15,148 nt of DNA, from contig JAGWZD010000020.1 of assembly GCA_018968995.1 (NCBI GenBank), positions 1 through 15,148 of the forward strand. Direction: 5' to 3'. This DNA is from Bdellovibrionales bacterium (GTDB taxonomy: Bacteria; Bdellovibrionota; UBA1018). This document shows, in pieces, positions 6,714-13,977 of the stretch. The position numbers and the translations under genes were made by a program. The first letter of the stretch is position 1. Every line of letters starts with the position of its first letter. The notes beneath the pieces are model-generated. The model was given only the letters and a program-made list of their open reading frames with translations, was not told where the DNA came from and ran no database searches.

Positions 6714-8453
6714 ATGAAAGGCTCCATTCGACCGATTACCGAGCGAATCCCTGAACATTTAGCATCCTATATCGTCGAGCAGGATCCATCGATGTACACT
6801 GCGATTGATCACGCTTCATGGCGATTTATTATGCGCATCTCAAGGGCCTTTTTTGTTCAGCACGCTCACCGAAAATATCTCGATGGCCTAAAGGAAACGG
6901 GCATCTCCAGTGACCGAATACCACTCATTTCAGAAATGGATGAGTGTCTGAAGAGGTTTGGATGGAGGGCGGTGGCCGTGAGCGGCTTTATCCCCCCTTC
7001 TGCTTTTATGGAGTTTCAATCGCTCGGAGTCCTACCGATTGCCTGCGACATGAGAAAGCTCGAAAATCTGGCATACACTCCCGCCCCAGACATTGTCCAT
7101 GAGGCGGCCGGTCACGCGCCAATCCTTTCGGACCCCGAGTATGCGACTTACCTTCGTCATTATGGAGAGGTCTCGAGAAAAGCCATCTACTCGAGCCAAG
7201 ACCTAGCCGTCTATCAAGCGATCCGAAATCTTTCTGAAGTAAAAGAAAACCCTCAATCGACTGGCCAGGAAATTGAGGCGGCACAAAGTCGCCTCAATGC
7301 GGCCCTAGCTGAGCAAACTTATGCTAGCGAGGCCACGCTATTGGCGCGGATGAATTGGTGGACTGTGGAGTATGGCCTCATTGGCCCCTTGGAGTCGCCG
7401 AAAATTTATGGCGCTGGGCTGCTATCTTCTGTCGGAGAAAGCTATAATTTCCTAAGCCCAAGCGTGGCAAAAATTCCACTTACTGTGGGTTGTGTCAATG
7501 TTCCTTACGACATCACGCGACCGCAACCACAGCTGTTCGTCACTCCGAACTTTTCAACCCTATCTCGTATTCTTGATGAGTTTTCTGAAACGATGGGCTT
7601 TCGGATCGGCGGCATGGAGTCTTTAAGAAAAGCCATCAAATCAAACACCGTCACCACAACTGAACTAGACACTGGACTCCAGGTTGGCGGCAAATTGATT
7701 GAAACGATTTCAGACTCGCTCGGAAATGCAGCCTACCTGCGGTACGACGGCCCCTGCCAGCTCGCCTATAAAGGGGCAGAAATTGAAGATCAAGGCACCA
7801 GAGCTCATTCACATGGGTTTGGTACTCCGATCGGCCAGATTGTTTGGAACGGCTCACTCAGGAGCCCGGCCTCTCTCTCTGATGCGGATCTTTCCGGAAT
7901 AACAGAGGTTCAATTTGAATCTAATGTGCGAGTACAAGGTAAAATCATCGGTAACGTTCGGCGAGATGGAAGAGTGGTGATCATCCGCTGGGAAGGCTGC
8001 ACCGTTAAACTAAATGACCGAGTCCTCTTCCAACCCGACTGGGGAGTCTTCGACATGGCCTGTGGTTCAACTGTAGACTCCGTTTTCGGAGGTCCTCCGG
8101 ATATGGGGCGCTACTTAATCACTACCGAGGAATCACCTCGACGAAAAGGGTTTCAAAAGACCAACTTAACCGATGACAATCTTGGGCTGAACAAGCTGTA
8201 TGAAATCGTTCGAAAAGTTCGAGACCGCGGACAACGCGAAGATAGTGTCACGCAGCTATCTGGAGTGTTTAAAGAGCTAGAGGTAAGCCATCCTCAAGAT
8301 TGGCTACTCCGCCTTGAGCTTCTTGAGCTTGAACAGCTATGGAAGCTTGCTGCCCATTGGAGAGCTCCGCTTTTGGCCCGCCTTGCAGAGATTGCCAGGT
8401 CCAACCCTGAAGTAGAGAAAATGATCAGACGCGGCATGGAGCTGATCGCTTGA
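6714..8453 (+). CDS. phhA: Aromatic amino acid (phenylalanine 4-) hydroxylase, long form
   Basis: This 579-residue protein should be a pterin-dependent non-haem iron hydroxylase converting phenylalanine to tyrosine. The iron triad is visible: His129 and His134 in PDIVHEAAGHAPILSD and Glu219 in WWTVEYGLIGP. Other family blocks include RYGVLPIA-like SLGVLPIACDMR (103-114) and YGAGLLSSVGE. Two features differ from the classical ~300-residue bacterial enzyme. About 50 residues are inserted between His134 and Glu219 (near 160-210, predicted helical), and about 250 extra residues follow the catalytic domain. This long form is known from Bacteroidota and Bdellovibrio-like bacteria. The tail's function is unknown. 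No Shine-Dalgarno precedes the ATG. The downstream gene overlaps the stop by 4 bp. No pterin-carbinolamine dehydratase gene is in the window. Confidence 0.92.
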   Translation: MKGSIRPITERIPEHLASYIVEQDPSMYTAIDHASWRFIMRISRAFFVQHAHRKYLDGLKETGISSDRIPLISEMDECLKRFGWRAVAVSGFIPPSAFMEFQSLGVLPIACDMRKLENLAYTPAPDIVHEAAGHAPILSDPEYATYLRHYGEVSRKAIYSSQDLAVYQAIRNLSEVKENPQSTGQEIEAAQSRLNAALAEQTYASEATLLARMNWWTVEYGLIGPLESPKIYGAGLLSSVGESYNFLSPSVAKIPLTVGCVNVPYDITRPQPQLFVTPNFSTLSRILDEFSETMGFRIGGMESLRKAIKSNTVTTTELDTGLQVGGKLIETISDSLGNAAYLRYDGPCQLAYKGAEIEDQGTRAHSHGFGTPIGQIVWNGSLRSPASLSDADLSGITEVQFESNVRVQGKIIGNVRRDGRVVIIRWEGCTVKLNDRVLFQPDWGVFDMACGSTVDSVFGGPPDMGRYLITTEESPRRKGFQKTNLTDDNLGLNKLYEIVRKVRDRGQREDSVTQLSGVFKELEVSHPQDWLLRLELLELEQLWKLAAHWRAPLLARLAEIARSNPEVEKMIRRGMELIA

Positions 8454-9070
8454 GTACACCACTACCTGTGATCGCAAATGTGTCTCGCGTGGTCACTAAG
8501 GTCGTGGACCGAGTTGCGGGTGATCGCGCGGAGGTTCCGCTGATGGTGGCCGCAGCCACAGTCGAGGCCCTGAAAAATCACGGCATCACGGCCCAGATTT
8601 TTTACGGACCTGCTGCCTGGGTAGAGATCCTGGAAAACCAGCAAGCCATTTGGGCGGGGTGCTGGGGCAAGAGCCTGCACTTCTGGGCTGCCACGACCAC
8701 CGGAGAAATTGTTGATCTGAACACTAGCGTCGCCCATCGAAAACGGGGACACTCTCAGCCACAGCTTAAGGCCATTTACTCGCCGCCCATTCTTTGGTCT
8801 GCGGAAGTTCCATCATTTTATCGCTATATTCCCGAGGGGATTGCCGAGATTGAGCTCACAGAAGAGCGGGACAAAAAACAATTTAAGACCGTGCTGGATG
8901 AGATCGCCGAAAAATGCAGGCCGGCCCTTCTTCGGGGCGATCTTGAAGAGTTTCCGAATGAACCGATTTTGTGCCCTGGCCGAAAAATTCTGGATGACAG
9001 CCTAGAAAGCTTCAAACACTTTGATCGAGCCCTCGGAGTACAAGGTATTCCCCAGCCTGCGCCCATTTAG
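8450..9070 (+). CDS. Unknown protein coupled to phhA; papain/transglutaminase-like fold suspected
   Basis: This 206-residue soluble protein begins with TTG at 8450, overlapping the hydroxylase TGA as TTGA, with GGAG about 10 nt upstream, so it is likely translationally coupled. Residues 28-60 form a helix ending in NHGITAQIFYGPAAW, and HFWA (His77) is followed by GEIVDLN (Asp89). This helix-then-His-then-Asp order resembles transglutaminase/NlpC-like papain-fold proteins. However, the catalytic Cys expected at the start of the helix (near residues 28-32, here EVPLM) is absent, which would make it a pseudo-enzyme. The fold assignment is inference from pattern only. There is no signal peptide or membrane segment. 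Being in the hydroxylase operon, it may assist or regulate that enzyme. Confidence 0.7.
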   Translation: MSTPLPVIANVSRVVTKVVDRVAGDRAEVPLMVAAATVEALKNHGITAQIFYGPAAWVEILENQQAIWAGCWGKSLHFWAATTTGEIVDLNTSVAHRKRGHSQPQLKAIYSPPILWSAEVPSFYRYIPEGIAEIELTEERDKKQFKTVLDEIAEKCRPALLRGDLEEFPNEPILCPGRKILDDSLESFKHFDRALGVQGIPQPAPI

Positions 9071-9083
9071 CTTTTTTAAATTC

Positions 9084-10445
9084 TTATTTTTTTACAAAAA
9101 GTTGACCAATATCCCAAGCACTGGCCCCCAATGCGTAAATTCCAGCGCAGACCGTTGCCAAGATTACAAGACGTCTGCACCAATTTTTCCAACCCGTAAT
9201 TGGGGCAGTCGAACTCATCAGCGGTATTAAAAACATTCCAGGAATCGCAAGAAAAGCGCACAAAAAGAAAAAATTATTCCAGCCAATGGATCCTGCAATC
9301 TCACCAGTACGAGACGAAAACAAAACCCCCGGCACGGCCATCAGACTAGAAAGCAGCGCGTACTGCGTTGCCGTAAACCTTACATTAGTGATGGATCCCA
9401 TGTAGGACGCATAGGCTGCGGTGCCCATTTGTGCAGTCAAGTTCTCAAATCCCACCACTCCGGCTAAGACCCAATTATTTTTACCCGCCCAAGTGATGGT
9501 CGCAAACAACGCTGTTGATGCGGCCTGCAAAAACCCCATGGCCCAGAGGGACCTCTGAATTCCCCACTTAAGAACATAATGTCCACCCACCAAGGCTCCT
9601 ACAAATGTCGCTATGGGACCCCAGACCTTAACGATAGCTACATACTCTTCTCGACTGAAGCCACTCCCTAGAATAAACGGAAGAGTCATCGTGCTAGCCA
9701 TGGAGTCCCCCACTTTGTAGAGAATAATAAACGCTAACACAGTGAAGGCCTCAGGGCGCGAGAAGTATTCGCGAATGGGCCCCACAAAGGCTTCCGTCAG
9801 AGATTTTGGCGCCTGAGCCTGCTTCGTTTCATCAAGAGGAGGTGCAGCGATCGTGGCTAGCGCAAAAAGAACCATCAAAAGGGCCATGAATAGGTAAACT
9901 TGTCCCCAACTCACCCCCAACCACCCTGGCAAAAGAAGTGCGAGCGCTCCTGAAATGTAACGAAATGCCACAAGGTATCCATTAACAAAGATACCCACGC
10001 CGAGTCCTAGCTCGTGTTCTTCAAGGACCTCTCTCCGATAGGCGTCCAGGACGATATCTTGACTCGCCGAAAATAAGTTCACCAGCAGAGTGAAAATCAA
10101 TAGCTGCTGTATTTGAGTTGCCGGATTTGTCATGGCCATTCCGACCAAGCACAAGGCAACCAAAAGCTGAGTAATGAGTGTCCATCCCCTGCGACGATCT
10201 AAAAGTGGGAGAGTGAAGCGATCCATGAGTGGTGCCCAAAGAAACTTCACCGAAAACGGTAGCCGTAAAAACGCAAACAACCCTATGGTCTTCAGATCGA
10301 TTGAAAAATCTTTCATCCAGGCCTGAAGTGTTCCGAGCGTGAGAGCAAAAGGAAGTCCAGAAGACATTCCCAAAAGCAGCAAGGCGACCATCTTGCGTTG
10401 CCTTAAAGCCAGGAGAGTGTCTCGAAACGTATACGATGCAGCCAT
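9084..10445 (-). CDS. ampG: AmpG-type muropeptide permease (MFS)
   Basis: This 453-residue polytopic inner-membrane protein has roughly 12 hydrophobic helices. Family blocks are strong: SGLPFALTLGTLQAWM (29-44), KTIGLFAFLRLPFSVKFLWAP then MDR (52-76), SASQDIVLDAYRREVL (126-141), and FENLTAQMGTAAY then FTATQYALLSS (333-367). AmpG imports GlcNAc-1,6-anhydroMurNAc peptides made by lytic transglycosylases, feeding murein recycling and, in some bacteria, beta-lactamase induction. The ATG directly follows the stop of the upstream DUF6941-like gene (TAGATG), a 0-bp junction that indicates operon membership. The 3' end converges on the phhA partner with a 13-bp A/T-rich gap. Confidence 0.95.
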   Translation of the reverse strand: MAASYTFRDTLLALRQRKMVALLLLGMSSGLPFALTLGTLQAWMKDFSIDLKTIGLFAFLRLPFSVKFLWAPLMDRFTLPLLDRRRGWTLITQLLVALCLVGMAMTNPATQIQQLLIFTLLVNLFSASQDIVLDAYRREVLEEHELGLGVGIFVNGYLVAFRYISGALALLLPGWLGVSWGQVYLFMALLMVLFALATIAAPPLDETKQAQAPKSLTEAFVGPIREYFSRPEAFTVLAFIILYKVGDSMASTMTLPFILGSGFSREEYVAIVKVWGPIATFVGALVGGHYVLKWGIQRSLWAMGFLQAASTALFATITWAGKNNWVLAGVVGFENLTAQMGTAAYASYMGSITNVRFTATQYALLSSLMAVPGVLFSSRTGEIAGSIGWNNFFFLCAFLAIPGMFLIPLMSSTAPITGWKNWCRRLVILATVCAGIYALGASAWDIGQLFVKK

Positions 10446-10904
10446 CTAGTGAGCCAACGGCGGCTTGTCGCCAGGAGCAGGGCCAACACCCTGTGCGACT
10501 TGGGTTACCTGAACGGCCTCAAAATCAAGAATCGCCTCGCCCTGCTTCACTCCAGAGAGATTCACCCAGGAAATGACAAAGCGGTGTGCTCCAAAGTGAT
10601 AAATAGGAAACCCCCCAAACCGAAAGACAGCTTTCATTCTTTTTTGTTCAGACGGAACGTTAAGCTCTCCCTGGCCTAGAAGATTCTGCTTACCATCTGG
10701 TGTTAGAATATGAATCAACACCTTACCCTGGGCCGGCTGCGGGTCGGTTTTCTCCAGAGACAGAGAGATAACCAAGGACTGTAACTGCAAGGGTACCTGC
10801 GGCGCTCGAATTTCCTCTACAAGCTCAAATACCGAAAGAGTTCCGGTTTGCTGGTCGACAGCGGCCCCGAGAGATAAGCTAGCAAAATGTAGTTTTAGTG
10901 CCAT
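10446..10904 (-). CDS. DUF6941-like protein of unknown function
   Basis: The 152-residue product begins MALKLHFASLSLGAAVDQ and continues TGTLSVFELVEEI, RAPQVPLQLQSLV and LLTPDGK-like HILTPDGK. This is the layout of the DUF6941 family: a beta-rich, single-domain protein whose first strand contains a G.L...G/E...I pattern and whose end has a YHFGAHRFVISW strand. It has no signal peptide or membrane helix, so it is presumably cytoplasmic. The ATG at 10904 was preferred on family pattern; an in-frame TTG at 10940 would add 12 residues and reduce the gap to the upstream protease gene from 42 to 6 bp. It abuts ampG with no spacer. A function linked to AmpG is possible but unproven. Confidence 0.7.
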   Translation of the reverse strand: MALKLHFASLSLGAAVDQQTGTLSVFELVEEIRAPQVPLQLQSLVISLSLEKTDPQPAQGKVLIHILTPDGKQNLLGQGELNVPSEQKRMKAVFRFGGFPIYHFGAHRFVISWVNLSGVKQGEAILDFEAVQVTQVAQGVGPAPGDKPPLAH

Positions 10905-10946
10905 ACGGCAAAAGTCTACACCAAGAACCACTTCACCCAAGAGAAA

Positions 10947-11609
10947 TCAGGGGCGGATCATTTTCTGCCAGTTGTTTTGCGCAGCGGCGCGAGCCCGAAA
11001 GCACTGATCGGCACTCAGTTTTCGACTAGAGACAGACACTACGGGGCTCAATAAATTCATGGCGTCCTGATGATGGAAAAGTCCCAAGTAATGCCCCAGC
11101 TCGTGAGCAACGATGTTTGAATTGTGTGAAACGGTCCGGTCCAACACTACTCCGTAGGGCGGATTGCCCGGCATCGTGGTCCAAGCGTCGGCACCCTGCC
11201 TGGCAATGTCTCCGTTTTTCCCCCAGTCTCCGGTCACCACCACCAAAAAGCGATTACCTGGGTCAAAAGCGGCTCGAATCAATGGTAAGTCGGACATGCT
11301 TTGAGGCGACTTTGTGAGCACTTCACGATCGTCAGTAGTCACAAGGTAATCTTCAAGTTTGAACCGAATGTTACACTGGGACCAAACTTTATTCAGGGAC
11401 TCCATCAGCGCTTTTGTTTCAAAAATGCTCAAAGCCGGACCACGAGAATCCGAATGAGCAACTATTTTTACTGCAAGATCGATCCGCCTCGAGATTGAGA
11501 CTTGTTCTCGGGCGTTAGCTTTGAGGGAGTGCTGAATAAAGATTCCTGCTGCCAGGAGACTGATCACCAGAAACGCTGACTCGAAAGCTCTTCTCAATGA
11601 ATACGCCAC
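10947..11609 (-). CDS. Secreted metzincin-type zinc metalloprotease
   Basis: This 220-residue protein has an N-terminal signal peptide: Arg-containing n-region, hydrophobic SAFLVISLLAAGIFI, and likely cleavage after ANA at 31-33. The zinc site is the full metzincin consensus HELGHYLGLFH (169-179), giving His169, Glu170, His173 and His179. A Met-turn candidate MNLLSP follows at 184-189. It should be a periplasmic or secreted peptidase of the matrixin/archaemetzincin-like size class; the substrate is unknown. The GTG at 11609 is the start used and lacks a clear Shine-Dalgarno; a TTG five codons in is an alternative. It sits between tadA (39 bp upstream) and the DUF6941-like gene, so it is probably expressed with ampG. 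Confidence 0.9.
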   Translation of the reverse strand: MAYSLRRAFESAFLVISLLAAGIFIQHSLKANAREQVSISRRIDLAVKIVAHSDSRGPALSIFETKALMESLNKVWSQCNIRFKLEDYLVTTDDREVLTKSPQSMSDLPLIRAAFDPGNRFLVVVTGDWGKNGDIARQGADAWTTMPGNPPYGVVLDRTVSHNSNIVAHELGHYLGLFHHQDAMNLLSPVVSVSSRKLSADQCFRARAAAQNNWQKMIRP

Positions 11610-11648
11610 GCTAATCGCCCACTTACCACAGAATCCCCCTCAAACGAA

Positions 11649-12110
11649 TCAAAGAGGCTTTTGGCGCTTTTTCTTGAAAAAATCAGTGAGCAGCTCGGAA
11701 CACTCCATCACGATAAGCCGATCGACCAAGAATCGGTGGTTTGTCCTGGGATCTTCATTTAATCGATATCCCAGAGAAATAGCTCCCCCCTTGGGGTCTT
11801 CCGCCGAGTAAACCACCCTCGCCACCCTCGCCTGCTGAGCAGCCGCCAGGCACATCGGACAGGGCTCAAGAGTCACTACAAGCGCGCAATCAATCAACCG
11901 CCATGAACCGATCGTGCGAGCAGCATCTCTCAGCGCCTCAACCTCAGCATGCCCCAATGGATCTTGTTCTGACTCGCGCCGATTAAACCCTCGGCCCAAA
12001 ATCTGGCCGGACTTCAGATCCACGACAACAGCTCCCACTGGAACTTCATCTAAAGCTCGGGCCTCGCGCGCCAGCTCCAGGGCTGAAATCATGGCCGGAC
12101 GAAGGTCCAT
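11649..12110 (-). CDS. tadA: tRNA-specific adenosine deaminase TadA
   Basis: This ~153-residue cytidine/deoxycytidylate deaminase-fold protein deaminates A34 of tRNA-Arg(ACG) to inosine and is usually essential. The zinc motifs are HAE (55-57, counting from the GTG) and PCPMC (84-88). VPVGAVVV near the N-terminus and ARVVYSAEDPKGGA after the second motif are typical of TadA. The ATG at 12110 overlaps the stop of the PilZ gene by one base (TGATG); a GTG one codon upstream gives GTGA and a slightly better distance to the GGGGGAG. Either way translation is coupled to the PilZ gene. The metalloprotease follows after 39 bp. The final Lys-rich tail (FFKKKRQK) is unremarkable. Confidence 0.93.
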   Translation of the reverse strand: MDLRPAMISALELAREARALDEVPVGAVVVDLKSGQILGRGFNRRESEQDPLGHAEVEALRDAARTIGSWRLIDCALVVTLEPCPMCLAAAQQARVARVVYSAEDPKGGAISLGYRLNEDPRTNHRFLVDRLIVMECSELLTDFFKKKRQKPL

Positions 12111-12928
12111 CACGATCCATCTCCCCCGGGCAGTGGAGACTTGAGTTTCATTAAGGCGCGGTTGTAGTCCTCAGTGCTAATCAAAAATCGGCGTGTGCGG
12201 TTGAGCTCCGAAATCTTTGAAAGCTTGATGGTCGCTGCCTTCAAAACCCGACGAGAGCCTCGATCAAGGCCGCTGAACTTAACCCCTATTCCTCGTGGAT
12301 GAGTCACAGCGCCAAATGTGTTCCACAAAACGACCCCTCGAGCCTTCCATTCTCGTTCGAAGAGTCGACACTGAACTTCTACTGTCTCGTTCTCCTGAAA
12401 TTCCGGCTTACACTTCAGAAAGCACCCAGCCAGCGAGAGATCCATAATATCCGCTTGAAGCACTTTTCCACCCGTGCGGACTACCTGTGCCGGAATGGCC
12501 GTCCTGAACTTAGGGTTACTCTCCCACCAGGCAATCTGCGGCATAAAATACGGAACTCGAAGCTCGCGCGAGATCCTGCGATAAACTAACCAAGCGACGA
12601 CACAGATAACCAAAAAAGCAACAATGGGGTAATTTGTCTGACCAAACCTGTGAGAGAGGTAAAGTGATAAAAGCACCACCATGGACTGAGTCAGGTGCAA
12701 CACATACCAAGCCCAGCGGCGCATTGCCCACAGTCCATATCCCGTGAATATTGCCAAAAAAGAAATCGAAAGATAGGCGCGACTTGTGGACGCATTAGCA
12801 ATCTGCTCGCGCGGAATATCTAAAAGAAAAACAGCAACCGGCAAAAAGCTAATTGGAAATAAAAGATAGAACAAACTAATTAGTCTATAGATCCGAGTCC
12901 GATGTTGTTTCAGATTTCTTGAGGACAT
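12110..12928 (-). CDS. Membrane-anchored PilZ-domain protein
   Basis: From the ATG at 12928 the product has 272 residues. Four hydrophobic segments (about 14-37, 51-68, 73-92, 100-116) are followed by a linker with VPYFMPQIAWWESNP and a C-terminal PilZ domain (about 138-240). The PilZ motif DxSxxG is present as DLSLAG (163-168), and GIGVKF (213-218) is the usual late strand. The N-terminal RxxxR that clamps c-di-GMP is incomplete: the second Arg is present as FRTAIP, but the position four residues before is Asn. It may bind c-di-GMP weakly or not at all. The start is fixed by GGGAGA just upstream; a longer frame to 12991 lacks such support. It heads the five-gene run ending in ampG. Confidence 0.87.
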   Translation of the reverse strand: MSSRNLKQHRTRIYRLISLFYLLFPISFLPVAVFLLDIPREQIANASTSRAYLSISFLAIFTGYGLWAMRRWAWYVLHLTQSMVVLLSLYLSHRFGQTNYPIVAFLVICVVAWLVYRRISRELRVPYFMPQIAWWESNPKFRTAIPAQVVRTGGKVLQADIMDLSLAGCFLKCKPEFQENETVEVQCRLFEREWKARGVVLWNTFGAVTHPRGIGVKFSGLDRGSRRVLKAATIKLSKISELNRTRRFLISTEDYNRALMKLKSPLPGGDGS

Positions 12929-12932
12929 GGTA

Positions 12933-12938
12933 TCTCCC
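12933..12938 (-). promoter_or_regulatory. Ribosome binding site deciding the PilZ start
   Basis: GGGAGA on the minus strand lies 4 nt before the ATG at 12928. It supports this start over the in-frame ATG at 12991, which would add 21 residues unlike the family start. Confidence 0.6.
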
Positions 12939-13028
12939 AGTGCAGTTTCAGTATATCGCGCCAGACCTTGGCAACAACGACTGAATCGCAAACGCCATTT
13001 TTGTGACTACAGGCGGTTCTGTGATCAT

Positions 13029-13057
13029 TTGAAGCAATCGTCCTGAGTAGATACACT
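13029..13057 (+). promoter_or_regulatory. Predicted promoter placed for a leaderless DUF503 mRNA
   Basis: TTGAAG (13029-13034), a 17-nt spacer and TACACT (13052-13057) fit a sigma70 promoter with 4 of 6 matches in each box. Transcription would start about 7 nt downstream, at or next to the ATG at 13065, which has no Shine-Dalgarno. The intergenic region 12929-13064 shows nothing else clear. Confidence 0.4.
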
Positions 13058-13064
13058 TTCTTTT

Positions 13065-13361
13065 ATGCGGATCGCTGCCACACGAATTACCATGGATTTT
13101 TTCAATAATACTAACGCCTCCGAGAAGAGGCGGCTGCTCGCCGAGCTCTGCGAGGACCTCCGCAAACAATTTAATGTCAGTGCTTTAGAAATCGACGAGT
13201 TCGACGACCCTGAGAAATGCGTGATTGGCTTTGCTGCCGTCATACCAAACAACTGGAGAGAGTCGAGTATTCCTACGTTTTCAACAAAGGTCTGCGAATA
13301 TATCGACACTCACTCTTTTGCTCGAGTAACTCTCGAGGAATCGGATATCACCGCCATTTGA
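13065..13361 (+). CDS. DUF503 (YlxP-like) family protein
   Basis: This 98-residue protein matches the size and pattern of DUF503: a first beta strand (RIAATRITMDF), SEKRRLLAELCEDLRKQFNV (the family has SLKEKR..l..l..rl...FNV), ALEID, then CVIGFAAVIPN and a C-terminal helix ending in ESDI. In Bacillus the homologue YlxP is encoded with ribosome-maturation genes, but its role is not settled; here the gene stands alone. No Shine-Dalgarno precedes the ATG and the predicted promoter sits directly upstream. Its last 14 bp overlap, tail to tail, the end of the thioredoxin-fold gene on the other strand. The family assignment comes from pattern recognition and is fairly sure. Confidence 0.8.
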   Translation: MRIAATRITMDFFNNTNASEKRRLLAELCEDLRKQFNVSALEIDEFDDPEKCVIGFAAVIPNNWRESSIPTFSTKVCEYIDTHSFARVTLEESDITAI

Positions 13362-13914
13362 TACTGCAGCCCATCGTTGGCACCTGAGGCCCGCTCGGTA
13401 ACCGGCCCAACAAAATATCATCAAGAGCTAGCGCTAGGTCGCGACGGGTAACGGCTGATGGATCCTTCCAGCTGTCGTCGATCCTTCCATGGTAACGTAA
13501 AAGAAACTTTCCCCCCACGTTTTCAAAGACAAAGGGATCAGGGGTGCAAACTGCGCCATAGGCCCGAGCAATATCTTGAGTTTCATCGATCAAATAATCG
13601 AATAGAAATCCCTTTTCTTTTGACCGCATCTTCATCGCTTCAAAGTTATCCGCTGGATACTTAAGCGTATCGTTGGAGTTGATCCCCACCACGGATACCC
13701 CCCTTTGCATGTAGTCTTGCGCGAGCTGATTAATCCGATCCTGAACGGCAATCACATAGGGACAGTGGTTACACATAAAAATGACTACCAACGCCTTCTT
13801 TGACGCGTAGTCACTAAGCATATGAGTCTTTCCGTCTACGCCAAGAAGAGAAAAATAAGGTGCCTGGGATCCTAATTCTTTTTCTGTGGGAATTGCAGAG
13901 TAGGTCAATGCCAT
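13348..13914 (-). CDS. Thioredoxin-fold (AhpC/TSA-type) redox protein, CNHC active site
   Basis: This 188-residue protein starts with a redoxin N-terminus (LGSQAPYFSLLGVDGKTHML). The active-site segment VVIFMCNHCPYVIA has Cys48 and Cys51, the CNHC type found in a widespread thioredoxin-family group of about 180-200 residues. VVGINSNDTLKYPADNFEAM, the cis-Pro strand CTPDPFVF and a closing PTMGCSIKW are typical of that group. No signal peptide is seen, so it should act in the cytoplasm as a thiol oxidoreductase or peroxiredoxin-like protein; the partner is unknown. The ATG at 13914 has a modest AGAAAG upstream. It is divergent from pdxH across 63 bp holding inverted repeats, and its end overlaps the DUF503 gene by 14 bp. 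Confidence 0.92.
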   Translation of the reverse strand: MALTYSAIPTEKELGSQAPYFSLLGVDGKTHMLSDYASKKALVVIFMCNHCPYVIAVQDRINQLAQDYMQRGVSVVGINSNDTLKYPADNFEAMKMRSKEKGFLFDYLIDETQDIARAYGAVCTPDPFVFENVGGKFLLRYHGRIDDSWKDPSAVTRRDLALALDDILLGRLPSGPQVPTMGCSIKWR

Positions 13915-13917
13915 GGG

Positions 13918-13937
13918 ACTTTCTTTACACAGAAAGT
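13918..13937. repeat. Inverted repeat in the redoxin-pdxH divergent region
   Basis: ACTTTCT (13918-13924), a 6-base centre and AGAAAGT (13931-13937) form a perfect 7-bp dyad just upstream of the redoxin ATG. A second, imperfect dyad follows at once: CGCCTTGG / CCAA-GA-GGCG (13938-13957). One or both may be operators serving the divergent genes. Confidence 0.35.
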
Positions 13938-13977
13938 CGCCTTGGAGCCAAGAGGCGTTTCGTTATAGGAGTGAAGC

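Noticed and set aside
6449..6754. Plus-strand 101-codon frame overlapping the start of the hydroxylase
   Set aside because: Its composition is not protein-like, it lies opposite the more convincing 57-residue membrane protein, and it overlaps the phhA start out of frame.
9071..9100. Bidirectional terminator between the phhA partner and ampG
   Set aside because: The region is rich in T and A runs but has no GC-containing stem, and much of it is the coding end of ampG.
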